From the NCBI GenBank assembly GCA_022782305.1, contig JALFPC010000103.1:1-51575 (forward strand): DNA of 51,575 nt. The letters run 5' to 3'. Positions 35,053-43,357 of this stretch are shown here, one piece after another; position 1 is the first letter of the stretch; every line of letters starts with the position of its first letter. The position numbers and the translations under genes were made by a program. Below the pieces are notes generated by a model. The model was not told where the DNA came from. It ran no database searches and saw only the letters and a list, made by a program, of their open reading frames with translations. The stretch comes from Prevotella sp. GTDB taxonomy: Bacteria > Bacteroidota > Bacteroidia > Bacteroidales > Bacteroidaceae.

Positions 35053-35943
35053 TATTTTTAGCAATTTTTGTTCTAAATCTTTCAGAAGTGGCATATCCAC
35101 TCCTGCGGAGGCTGCTTCTTGTATAGGTCTGGTGTAGAGATAATACACTTCCATAGGTCGATGATAGTCGTGGTCGAGTTTCATGCTGGGCGAATATGGC
35201 ACCATAGCATCGGTATTGGCTATCATCTTGTCGGCAAAGGCTTCATCGATATTTTCCACTCCCAAGGCATTGGCAGCCATCACCACCTCCATCATCTGTG
35301 CCTTGATGAGGGTGCGGGTGGAGGCATCGGCCAACAACTGGTCGGTCTGGGCATTGAGTACCACCGACATGCCATTGAAGGGCATATTCCACACAGCTTT
35401 CTTCCATCTGGCCTCTAAATAGTCCACATCAAAGGCTTTCACGCCTGCCTTGTCAAAGTCGGCTATCAGTGTGTCTATCACTGGTTTTGGTGCAGAATAA
35501 TTACCTATATTGATATTTCCATAAAAGAGATGATCCACAATGCCTGGTCTGGTCTTGTTGCTGCAGATGAAAGCAAGACCGGCTGCGAGCCAGGCATCAG
35601 GAAAGAGTTTTTCCACGTCTGGTTCTATGCCTATTCCGTTTTGTATCATCAGTACGAGGGTGCCAGGGTTCAGTAGTGGCGCCAGCAGTTGCCTGAGCAG
35701 ATGATTGTTTGTGGACTTGAGTGCCACTATCACCACATCCACCTTCGGCATCTCTTCCACATTATTATATATATTGGGTGCATCAAGATGGAAATCGCCA
35801 TTGCATGAGTTGACCTGTATTCCATGCTGGCGCACATAATCATAATCGCTGTGCAGCAGGAAATGCACATCAAAACCAGCATTGGCCAGTTTGCCGCCAT
35901 AATAGCCTCCTATGGCACCCGTTCCGATAATTGCATACTTCAT
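35041..35943 (-). CDS. panE: 2-dehydropantoate 2-reductase family protein
   Basis: A 300-residue NADPH-dependent reductase of the ApbA/PanE family, which makes pantoate for coenzyme A. The Rossmann loop MKYAIIGTGAIGGYYGGKLANAGFDVHFLLHSD carries GxGxxG at residues 7-12. VALKSTNNHLL is the conserved Lys-containing segment, and RWKKAVWNMPFNGMSVVLNAQTD matches the family's catalytic Lys/Asn block. The C-terminal domain (~180-300) has the typical all-helical form. Some family members reduce other 2-keto acids, so the pantoate role is probable, not certain. It ends 51 bp before the upstream lplA ATG. Confidence 0.85.
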   Translation of the reverse strand: MKYAIIGTGAIGGYYGGKLANAGFDVHFLLHSDYDYVRQHGIQVNSCNGDFHLDAPNIYNNVEEMPKVDVVIVALKSTNNHLLRQLLAPLLNPGTLVLMIQNGIGIEPDVEKLFPDAWLAAGLAFICSNKTRPGIVDHLFYGNINIGNYSAPKPVIDTLIADFDKAGVKAFDVDYLEARWKKAVWNMPFNGMSVVLNAQTDQLLADASTRTLIKAQMMEVVMAANALGVENIDEAFADKMIANTDAMVPYSPSMKLDHDYHRPMEVYYLYTRPIQEAASAGVDMPLLKDLEQKLLKIIGG

Positions 35944-36125
35944 ATCTTTTTTGTTTTTTGTTTTGTTGATATATGGTATATGATACCTCTTATTGGGCTG
36001 TAAAATTACTCATTTTCTTTAATATATCCAATAATTATCAGTGCTTTTCTCTTATAAGGCCCCCAAAAAACCTGCGCCAATGTTGCCTAAAGATATGCTA
36101 TGTAATTAATACTCGTAAATGTATT

Positions 36126-36325
36126 AAACATTCGTATATATATTTGCATAATACCCTGTTTTAATGTAACTATACACTATGTTTGATTTATATTCCGCAC
36201 TGCGGAATATATATTCACCACTGCGGAATACATGTTCAGCACTGCGGAATATACGTTCAGCACTGCGGAATATAACACAAATGCCTGTTATGGGAAAATT
36301 ACAACAGGCAGTGAGAAACAATAAC
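36126..36325 (+). repeat. dispersed intergenic element, copy 2 (200 bp, 4 palindromes)
   Basis: This is homologous to the reverse complement of 9243-9420 over its whole length. The left part (36126-36192) shares GCATAATACCCTGT, ATACACT and GTTTG-x-TTTATATTCCGCACTGC with copy 1. The right part (36271-36325) aligns without gaps at 44/55. A hairpin with arms TGCCTGTT (36282-36289) and AACAGGCA (36303-36310) lies in the right part; in copy 1 the same hairpin has one compensatory A-T for G-C change. It sits on the plus strand ~320 bp before dxs. No open frame spans it. Confidence 0.85.
36193..36270. repeat. array of four 15-bp palindromes at 21-bp spacing
   Basis: Units begin at 36193, 36214, 36235 and 36256. 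The first is the perfect palindrome TTCCGCACTGCGGAA; the others have a degenerate left arm (TTCACC or TTCAGC) with an intact right arm TGCGGAA. AT-rich six-base spacers separate them. Same 21-bp period as the array at 9298-9354, with one more unit. Confidence 0.9.
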
Positions 36326-36587
36326 TCAATTATCCTCTCTTTTTGGAACTATTTGAATATTATTTCCTTCCTGATTATTTCGGTACTCCAATGATAATAT
36401 GTGTCTATTCAGACAAAAGTTTTTTCTTGTTTTTTGTTAATCGCAACTAACTCAGATATAATACTATCATTTATCCCCAGCACTTCAAAGCACATCTTAC
36501 AACGTTTACTTTTATATCTAAATTAATACATATTCAGTGATGGTAAATAAAATAACTTGGTACGGATAATTTTTTATCTTCACTTAT

Positions 36588-36618
36588 TTTGATATTATAA
36601 AGATTTTCTCTATCTTTG
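36588..36618 (+). promoter_or_regulatory. promoter of dxs-trkA-trkH
   Basis: TTTG (36588-36591), a 19-bp spacer and TATCTTTG (36611-36618) match the consensus exactly. The start site near 36625 leaves only ~20 nt before the GTG start of dxs. Confidence 0.82.
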
Positions 36619-36644
36619 CATTTTGGAAATATCAATGCACTAAA

Positions 36645-38549
36645 GTGAAAGAAGAAGAACTTGGCCTCTTGGGCAAAATAAATACTCCCGACGACCTGAG
36701 GAAACTGGACGTAAAACAGTTGCCTGAGGTGTGCGACGAACTCAGAAAGTATATCGTCGATGAATTGTCGGTAAATCCCGGACACCTCGCATCAAGCCTT
36801 GGTGCCACCGAGATTACCGTGGCACTGCATTATGTCTTCAATACTCCCTACGACAGGATTGTCTGGGACGTAGGGCACCAGGCATACGGGCATAAGATAC
36901 TGACGGGCAGAAGGGACGTCTTTGACTCCAACCGCAAACTACATGGGGTGATGCCATTCCCCTCTCCCACCGAAAGCATCTACGACTCCTTCGCCTGCGG
37001 ACACGCAAGCAATTCGATTTCTGCTGCACTGGGCATGGCTGTGGCTGCAAAACTGAGCAACCAAAACGATAGGCATGTGGTGGCAGTAATAGGAGATGGC
37101 GCCATGAGCGGCGGACTGGCCTTCGAGGGTCTCAACAACGCATCATCCACACCCAACGACCTGCTCATCATCCTCAACGACAATAACATGAGCATAGACC
37201 GAAGCGTGGGAGGAATGAAGCAATATCTGCTGAGCCTCAACACAAATGAAACCTATAACCTGCTGAGGTTTAAGGTGTCTACATGGATGCACAATAAGGG
37301 ATTTCTTGAAGACGACAGACGCAATGGACTCATCAGACTGAGCAATGCTCTCAAGTCGGCCATCAGTCACCAGCAAAACGTGTTTGAGGGCATGAACATC
37401 AGATACTTCGGACCATACAACGGTCACGACGTGAAGGAACTGGTGAGGATAATGAGGCAACTCAAAGACATGAAAGGTCCAAAACTCTTGCACCTGCACA
37501 CCACTAAAGGCAAAGGATATAAGCCTGCCGAAGAGGAGGCCACAATATGGCACGCTCCAGGAAAGTTTGATGTAGACACAGGGCACCGCATAACCGACAA
37601 CACCCAGGGTGTGCCACCAAGATACCAGGACGTGTTTGGACATACCCTGCTCGAATTGGCAGAACAAAACCCAAAGATTGTGGGGGTGACACCGGCAATG
37701 CCCACAGGATGCTCCATGAATATCATGATGGAGGCAATGCCCGAACGCACCTTTGATGTGGGCATAGCAGAGGGGCACGCCATGACTTTCTCTGGCGGCA
37801 TGGCCAAAGACGGACTTTTACCTTTCTGCAATATCTATAGCGCTTTTGCACAAAGGGCATACGACAATATAATACATGATGTGGCTCTGCTGAAACTGAA
37901 TGTAGTGATATGCCTCGATAGGGCCGGACTGGTGGGCGAGGATGGTGCCACACATCATGGAGCCTTCGACTTGGCAGCACTGCGACCCGTGCCCAACCTG
38001 ACAATAGCATCGCCATACGACGAGCATGAACTGCGCAGGATGATGTATACTGCACAACTGCCAAACATGGGACCGTTTGTAATCAGATATCCACGGGGCA
38101 ACAGCGAGAATGCCGACTGGAAATGCCCACTGGAGGCCATAGAAGTGGGAACGGCACGCACCATGAGAGAAGGCACAGACGTGGCAGTGCTCACCTTGGG
38201 ACCAATAGGAAATACTGCCACCAGGGCCATAGACGAGATTGAAAAGACATACCCCGGAAAGGTGGCTCAATATGATATGCGATTCCTCAAACCACTGGAC
38301 GAGAGCATGCTCAAGACCGTGGGAGAGAATTTCAAATATATCATCACCATAGAAGACGGAGTAAGAAAGGGCGGCATGGGTAGCGCAGTGCTCGAATGGA
38401 TGAACGACCACGGATACACACCGACAATAGTGAGAATGGGACTGCCAGACAATTTCGTAGAGCATGGCACCGTGCCACAACTCATGCACATAGTGGGATT
38501 GGACAAAGAGGCCATAGTCAAGGAAATAACCAAGGGTTTAACGCATTGA
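36645..38549 (+). CDS. dxs: 1-deoxy-D-xylulose-5-phosphate synthase
   Basis: A 634-residue thiamine-diphosphate enzyme, first step of the MEP isoprenoid pathway, condensing pyruvate with glyceraldehyde-3-phosphate. The start is a GTG ([21 protein letters not shown]); no upstream ATG is in frame after the promoter, and the N-terminus lines up with the family. H47 in [10 protein letters not shown], the ThDP/Mg site GDGAMSGG (150-157) with [13 protein letters not shown], and [17 protein letters not shown] plus [30 protein letters not shown] are all intact. It is followed after 16 bp by trkA, so isoprenoid and K+ uptake genes appear to share one transcript. Confidence 0.96.
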   Translation: MKEEELGLLGKINTPDDLRKLDVKQLPEVCDELRKYIVDELSVNPGHLASSLGATEITVALHYVFNTPYDRIVWDVGHQAYGHKILTGRRDVFDSNRKLHGVMPFPSPTESIYDSFACGHASNSISAALGMAVAAKLSNQNDRHVVAVIGDGAMSGGLAFEGLNNASSTPNDLLIILNDNNMSIDRSVGGMKQYLLSLNTNETYNLLRFKVSTWMHNKGFLEDDRRNGLIRLSNALKSAISHQQNVFEGMNIRYFGPYNGHDVKELVRIMRQLKDMKGPKLLHLHTTKGKGYKPAEEEATIWHAPGKFDVDTGHRITDNTQGVPPRYQDVFGHTLLELAEQNPKIVGVTPAMPTGCSMNIMMEAMPERTFDVGIAEGHAMTFSGGMAKDGLLPFCNIYSAFAQRAYDNIIHDVALLKLNVVICLDRAGLVGEDGATHHGAFDLAALRPVPNLTIASPYDEHELRRMMYTAQLPNMGPFVIRYPRGNSENADWKCPLEAIEVGTARTMREGTDVAVLTLGPIGNTATRAIDEIEKTYPGKVAQYDMRFLKPLDESMLKTVGENFKYIITIEDGVRKGGMGSAVLEWMNDHGYTPTIVRMGLPDNFVEHGTVPQLMHIVGLDKEAIVKEITKGLTH

Positions 38550-38565
38550 TTTATTCACTGAGCAC

Positions 38566-39924
38566 ATGAAGATAATTATAGGAGGAGCCGGAGCCACAGG
38601 CACACACTTGGCCAAACTACTATCGCGCGACCATCAGGAATGCACCCTGATGGACGAAGATGCACATCGCCTGGAGGGTCTGGAAACAGAATATGACATT
38701 ATGACCATGGTGGGTTCGCCAACCAGTATCCACGACCTCAAGGAGGCGGGCGTGGCAAGTGCTGACTTGTTTGTGGGTGTCACTCCCGACGAGAGCCGCA
38801 ACATGAACGCCTGTATCATCGCTCATGCCATTGGAGCAAAAAAAACCGTGGCACGCATTGACAACTATGAATATCTGCTGCCACAGCATGAGGCTTTCTT
38901 CAAACAACTGGGCATAGACTCACTGATATATCCCGAAGTGCTGGCTGCACAGGACATCAGCAACGGACTGAAACTCAGTTGGGTCCGACAGAGATGGGAT
39001 GTGCATGGCGGAGCACTGGTTATGCTAGGCATCAAACTCAGAGACAACTGCGAAATACTCAACCAACCACTCAAGGTGCTATGCGGACCAGACGACCCTT
39101 ATCATATAGTGGCAATAAAACGTGGGGGAGAAACAATCATTCCTGGGGGTAACGATGAACTGCATCCATTAGACCTGGCCTATTTCATGACCACAAAAGA
39201 ATATATCCCATACATACGCAAGATTACAGGCAAGGAGCATTATGCCGATGTGAAAAACGTGATTATCATGGGGGGAGGCAAGACAGCAGTGAGAGCAGCT
39301 CTGATAAAACCTGACTATATGAGCATGAAAATCATCGAGAAAGACGAAAAGAGATGCGACAGACTAAACCAACTGCTCAATGAGTCAAACACGATGATCA
39401 TACATGGCGATGGTCGCGACCTCGACCTGCTCACCGAAGAAGGCATACGCAATACTCAGGCTTTTGTGGCTCTCACCGACAATGCCGAAACAAATATCCT
39501 GGCTTGCTTGACCGCCAAGAGACTGGGAGTGAGAAAGACAATTGCTATGGTTGAAAACCTCGACTATGCCAGCATGGCCGAAGGACTAGACATTGGCACC
39601 ATCATAAACAAAAAAACTATAGCCGCAAGCCATATATACCAGATGATGATAGATGCTGAAGTGAGCAACATGCGCTCGCTGATGCTTGCCGACAGCGACG
39701 TGGCAGAATTTTCGGCTGCACCTGGCTCAATGGTTACCAAGAAAAAGGTTAAAGACCTCGGACTGCCCTTCGGAGTGGCTATAGGAGGACTGGTGAGGGG
39801 CAACCATGGCATGCTGGTAAATGGAAACTCGCAGATTGAGGCTGGAGACATAGTAATGATATTCTGCCATGAACACAACCTGCGCAAGGTGGAGAAATAC
39901 TTCAAGACCCGCTCTCTATGGTAA
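38566..39924 (+). CDS. trkA: Trk potassium uptake regulatory protein TrkA
   Basis: A 452-residue peripheral membrane protein that gates TrkH by binding nucleotides. It has two tandem RCK units. The first starts MKIIIGGAGATGTHLAKLL with GAGATG at residues 7-12; the second Rossmann domain begins KNVIIMGGGKTAVRAALI (~residue 225). Each is followed by a C-terminal RCK-C subdomain. FVGVTPDESRNMNACIIAHAIGAKKTVARIDN is the conserved first-half block. Its stop overlaps the trkH start by 7 bp, in keeping with a TrkAH pair. Confidence 0.95.
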   Translation: MKIIIGGAGATGTHLAKLLSRDHQECTLMDEDAHRLEGLETEYDIMTMVGSPTSIHDLKEAGVASADLFVGVTPDESRNMNACIIAHAIGAKKTVARIDNYEYLLPQHEAFFKQLGIDSLIYPEVLAAQDISNGLKLSWVRQRWDVHGGALVMLGIKLRDNCEILNQPLKVLCGPDDPYHIVAIKRGGETIIPGGNDELHPLDLAYFMTTKEYIPYIRKITGKEHYADVKNVIIMGGGKTAVRAALIKPDYMSMKIIEKDEKRCDRLNQLLNESNTMIIHGDGRDLDLLTEEGIRNTQAFVALTDNAETNILACLTAKRLGVRKTIAMVENLDYASMAEGLDIGTIINKKTIAASHIYQMMIDAEVSNMRSLMLADSDVAEFSAAPGSMVTKKKVKDLGLPFGVAIGGLVRGNHGMLVNGNSQIEAGDIVMIFCHEHNLRKVEKYFKTRSLW

Positions 39925-41375
39925 ACAGTCGCATCATATTCAAGATTATTAGCCAGTTGCTACTTTTCGAGATGATCTTCATGCTGGGTAGCTCGGTGGT
40001 AAGCCTGATATATCGCGAAGACGACGTGATGGCCTTTCTACTGTCGGCAGCCATAACCACAGGAGCTGCCCTCATAGCACGCTATCTCGGCAGGGATGCC
40101 ACCAACAACCTCTCAACACGAGATGCTTATCTCGTGGTGACATCGGCATGGACGGCATTCAGTGTTTTTGGCATGCTACCTTATCTCATCAGCGGATATA
40201 TAACCAATATCACTGATGCCTTCTTTGAATCGATGTCGGGATTCACCACCACGGGGGCCACCATCTTTGACGATGTGGAATGCCTGCCTCACGGCATGCT
40301 CTTCTGGAGGTCGCTAACGCAATGGATTGGCGGTCTGGGTATTGTGTTCTTCACCATAGCCGTGCTGCCATCGCTTGTGGGAGGCAACATGAAGGTGTTT
40401 GCAGCCGAAGCCACAGGACCTATAAAATCAAAGATGCACCCGCGACTGAGCACCACAGCCAAATGGATATGGTCTATTTACAGTCTGCTTACCATCACCT
40501 GCATTTTGTCTTTCCACCTGGCAGGCATGGGATGGTTTGACTCCGTATGCTATTCGATGACCACCAATGCCACGGGAGGGTTTGCACCACACAACGAGAG
40601 CGTGGCTTATTTCAAGTCGCCACTGATAGAATATATCGAGATATTATTCCAATTCCTCGCCGGTATCAATTTCATATTGCTGTATACGGCAATATTCAAG
40701 CGCAAATGGAAAGACATGTATCGCAACTCCGAGTTTAGGCTGTATGTAGCCATAGTTACCATCTCAACTATTTGGATATCATGGTTGCTCGTATTCCGCC
40801 TGGGCTATGATGTGGAGCATGCTCTGCGTTGCGGCCTTTTCCAGGTAGTTTCGTTTATCACCACCACGGGGCTTTTCAACGACGATGCGGGCCAGTGGCC
40901 TCATATCACATGGGTAATCTTGGGGTGCTGCATGTTTGCTGGAGCATGTGCGGGCAGCACAAGCGGCGGTTTCAAGTGTGTGCGCAGCATTATTATCCTA
41001 AAGGTGATGCGCAATGAGTTTAAGCGAATCCTGCATCCCAATGCCGTATTGCCGGTTAAAATAAACGGAATGAGTGTGCCGCAGTCTAAGGTGTCTGGAC
41101 TGCTGGCTTTCTTTGCCATCTATGTGTTGCTGTGCCTTATTGCTGCCACCATCATGATTATGGCGGGCATCGACAATACCAATGCCATAACCATAGCATT
41201 GAGTTGCGTGAGCAATGTGGGTCCCACACTGGGCACAGAAATTGGTCCCGTGATGTCGTGGTCTATATTGCCTGACTATATAAAGAATATCTGCTCATTC
41301 CTCATGCTCATGGGACGACTGGAAATCATGAGCGTGCTCGTTATCTTTACCCGCAGTTTCTGGAATGAGGTTTAG
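39918..41375 (+). CDS. trkH: Trk/Ktr-type potassium transporter subunit TrkH
   Basis: A 485-residue integral membrane protein forming the K+ pore. Four pore-loop repeats are visible with selectivity-filter glycines: ESMSGFTTTGATIF, SMTTNATGGFAPHN, ISFITTTGLFNDD-like VVSFITTTGLFNDD, and CVSNVGPTLGTEIGP. Around ten to twelve membrane segments complete it. The QWIGGLGIVFFTIAVLP block is typical of TrkH. It is translationally coupled to trkA. Its last 27 codons are antisense to the 3' end of the DUF4435-like gene, an 81-bp convergent overlap. Confidence 0.95.
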   Translation: MVNSRIIFKIISQLLLFEMIFMLGSSVVSLIYREDDVMAFLLSAAITTGAALIARYLGRDATNNLSTRDAYLVVTSAWTAFSVFGMLPYLISGYITNITDAFFESMSGFTTTGATIFDDVECLPHGMLFWRSLTQWIGGLGIVFFTIAVLPSLVGGNMKVFAAEATGPIKSKMHPRLSTTAKWIWSIYSLLTITCILSFHLAGMGWFDSVCYSMTTNATGGFAPHNESVAYFKSPLIEYIEILFQFLAGINFILLYTAIFKRKWKDMYRNSEFRLYVAIVTISTIWISWLLVFRLGYDVEHALRCGLFQVVSFITTTGLFNDDAGQWPHITWVILGCCMFAGACAGSTSGGFKCVRSIIILKVMRNEFKRILHPNAVLPVKINGMSVPQSKVSGLLAFFAIYVLLCLIAATIMIMAGIDNTNAITIALSCVSNVGPTLGTEIGPVMSWSILPDYIKNICSFLMLMGRLEIMSVLVIFTRSFWNEV

Positions 41376-42356
41376 GAGGTGTTCGATGTCTTTTTGGAGT
41401 TGCAAAAACTGTGTGCTGAGCATATAGCCGAGATTTTTCTTCAGCATAGCCTTACAGTCTTCAATGCTTCTCTCATAACATGCCATCTCGTTGTTTCTTT
41501 GCAGATGGTGAATGGATGTCTGAGTTATCTCATTCTCACGCTCGGTGCGCAGACGGTTGCACACCTTTGACATGATGGGTGCCACCACAGAGTCGAAGAG
41601 ATAATGACCTTGTATGTAAAGGTATGTGTTTTGCGCAGTCACTCCAAGCATTCTCAGTTCATCGGTCAATGCCTGTATATCTTTTTCTGCTCCAGGATAG
41701 CGACGCCTCAACTGTGCCACCTTGCCCTTAGCTTTCCTTGATACGTTCTGCAGCGACCGCTCGGGATGCTCAATGCTGAACCCTCCAGGCTCTACTATAC
41801 GCCCGAAGTCAGTGAGCGAAAACTCGCCAAAATGGCCTATGCGATACATGTATACGAGCCATACGAAGAGTGGATGGCAGGCCTCGGAGAAGAGTGTAAG
41901 ATATTCGTTGAAATCAAAAATGCGGTGGTCATTGAGTGTCACTGCCACTGCCACATTGTGAAGGCTTGGGGCATAGCACTGGTAGTTTTCAATGGCATAC
42001 ACGTATGTATGCAGAATATATGGGTTGGAGTTTATCTCGCGCGACGTGACCGTCACTCCCTGCAGCAGATAGTCAAGGTCGGCATCCACACATGCTATCA
42101 TACACTCCCCCACCCTCTGGCTGAGAAGGTTCATAAGCACCGACTTCTTGCCTCTCTTGAGCGAATTACGCGAGGGGAGCATTACCTCAAAATAGCGTTT
42201 GTCATCTTCAAATCTCGAGAGGGCCGTGCGCCAAAAAAACACATCATCATAGCTCTCCACGTATGCCACGATGCGCTTCCGGGCTGTCTTTGTCTTCATC
42301 TTGTTGGCAGCCTCGAAATATCTTGATGACAAGTTTTCGCCCAACCTTCTGCTCAT
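41295..42356 (-). CDS. DUF4435/TOPRIM-like protein (AriB-like partner of the adjacent ATPase)
   Basis: A 353-residue protein from MSRRLGENLSSRYF; a longer frame to 42416 overlaps the ATPase gene and adds no domain. The region ~28-125 has TOPRIM-type features of DUF4435: a strand ending in Glu (IVAYVESYDD, E34), an acidic VDADLDYL (D91/D93/D95) and AIENYQCY (E123) as in the family's ENY motif. Later GHYLFDSV (~250) resembles the family's G-K/H-x-L segment. The C-terminus is helical and charged, ending in a His/Glu-rich tail. It lies 11 bp after an AAA ATPase, the arrangement seen in PARIS (AriA/AriB). A nuclease function is inferred, not shown. Confidence 0.65.
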   Translation of the reverse strand: MSRRLGENLSSRYFEAANKMKTKTARKRIVAYVESYDDVFFWRTALSRFEDDKRYFEVMLPSRNSLKRGKKSVLMNLLSQRVGECMIACVDADLDYLLQGVTVTSREINSNPYILHTYVYAIENYQCYAPSLHNVAVAVTLNDHRIFDFNEYLTLFSEACHPLFVWLVYMYRIGHFGEFSLTDFGRIVEPGGFSIEHPERSLQNVSRKAKGKVAQLRRRYPGAEKDIQALTDELRMLGVTAQNTYLYIQGHYLFDSVVAPIMSKVCNRLRTERENEITQTSIHHLQRNNEMACYERSIEDCKAMLKKNLGYMLSTQFLQLQKDIEHLLNLIPETAGKDNEHAHDFQSSHEHEE

Positions 42357-42367
42357 AGGAAAAGGAA

Positions 42368-43192
42368 TTAATGCTCTGTAGTGATGTCTCCCACCTCGGT
42401 CACATGATCCATCCATCCGTTCATGATTACTGCGGGCGAATGGGTGGTGAGCACAATCTGCACATTGGGATTGAGCATGAGTATCATGTCGATGAGTTTC
42501 TGCTGCCAGTCTATATGCAGGCTCACTTCGGGTTCATCCATGAAAAGGGTGTAGTGCTGATGGTCTTCGATGAGCACAGTGAGCAGGATAGCAAGCATCT
42601 GCTTCTCGCCACTCGACAACTTATATGGCTGCAACTCCTCGCCTATCTGCATAAAGGCAATCTCGTTTTTGGTGCGTATGAGTTTCTTGCCCGTTTCGGC
42701 AAACAACTTATCCACAAGGTCTTGAAACATCTTCTTGGGTTGCGATATCTCCTGCGCCCTCTGTGCGGCATCGGGGCTTCCGCTCTGCAATGCCTCAATA
42801 ATCCTGTTGCCGATGTTCACCTGGTAGTCAAGGTATTTGCGCTGCAATTGGTACAACTGCCAATCGAGCTCGGTGGTCACGGTAGCATCGAGGATCTTGC
42901 TCATAGAATCGCTTGTCATGAGGGGACGGTCGAAACTGCGTATCACGTCAACCTTTATCCATGTAGCATCTTCGGGCTCCACCTTAAGCCTCACCCCACT
43001 CAACAAATTGCTTGGAAACTCACCTGCCTGTATCAGTCCCCTTGACACCTTATTGATGATGGTACTCTTGCCCACACCATTGATGCCGCTTAGGATATTA
43101 ACCTTGGGATCGAGGTTCCATACCACATGCTTTCGTCCGCTCCAAAGGGAGTCTATCTCTATCTGCTTGATATAATCGGCATATTTCTGCAT
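42368..43192 (-). CDS. AAA/ABC-type ATPase (RecF/OLD-like, AriA-like)
   Basis: A 274-residue ATPase of the SMC/RecF/OLD type, not a transporter. Walker A GINGVGKST is at 36-44, the signature LSSGEKQ at 192-198, Walker B LFMDEPEVSLH at 216-226 and the H-loop TTHSP at 249-253. The insert between Walker A and signature (~60-185) is mostly helical and short, so the protein is smaller than typical AriA (~400+). The EPEVSLHIDWQQKL segment is typical of stand-alone AAA_15/AAA_21 ATPases paired with nucleases. It precedes the DUF4435-like gene by 11 bp and follows glyS and the FKBP gene on the same strand, with a 14-bp tandem repeat in the gap. Confidence 0.85.
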   Translation of the reverse strand: MQKYADYIKQIEIDSLWSGRKHVVWNLDPKVNILSGINGVGKSTIINKVSRGLIQAGEFPSNLLSGVRLKVEPEDATWIKVDVIRSFDRPLMTSDSMSKILDATVTTELDWQLYQLQRKYLDYQVNIGNRIIEALQSGSPDAAQRAQEISQPKKMFQDLVDKLFAETGKKLIRTKNEIAFMQIGEELQPYKLSSGEKQMLAILLTVLIEDHQHYTLFMDEPEVSLHIDWQQKLIDMILMLNPNVQIVLTTHSPAVIMNGWMDHVTEVGDITTEH

Positions 43193-43287
43193 GACGTAAA
43201 AGGATTTTTAGTTTCATGTTTTGTATATCACCAATGCTGGACGTATGATGTCATGTGACACCTACCATGTGATACCAACATTGGTGG

Positions 43288-43357
43288 TAGCCAGCATTAT
43301 ATAGCCAGCATTGTGTAGCCAGCATTATATAGCCAACATTGTGTGGCTGGCATCACC
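43288..43357. repeat. 14-bp tandem repeat running into the FKBP stop codon
   Basis: Units start at 43288, 43302, 43316, 43330 and 43344. The first four read TAGCCAGCATTATA or TAGCCAGCATTGTG with one A-for-G change; the fifth is diverged (TGGCTGGCATCACC) and contains the FKBP stop codon (43353-43355). The units alternate ATA/GTG at the end, so the array may have grown as a 28-bp dimer. Upstream, CCAATGCTGG and CCAACATTGG look like older, decayed copies. Confidence 0.85.

Larger units (their letters stand above)
35944..36644. other. 701-bp divergent intergenic region panE / dxs
   Basis: The AT-rich gap between panE (minus) and dxs (plus) holds copy 2 of the dispersed palindrome element (36126-36325) and the dxs promoter (36588-36618). 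The rest (35944-36125 and 36326-36587) shows no coding frame or clear hairpin. A TAATTTTA at 36008-36001 on the minus strand is a poor -7 candidate for panE. Confidence 0.6.

Noticed and set aside
35944..36125. Glycine riboswitch for the gcv genes
   Set aside because: The region precedes panE, not the gcv promoter, and shows no paired glycine aptamer-like helices; the leader from 35021 is too short.
37818..38489. 223-residue minus-strand frame inside dxs
   Set aside because: Antisense shadow of a well-conserved enzyme.
42356..42416. 20-residue N-terminal extension of the DUF4435-like protein
   Set aside because: It overlaps the ATPase gene out of frame and looks like its shadow; MSRRLG gives a clean 11-bp gap.
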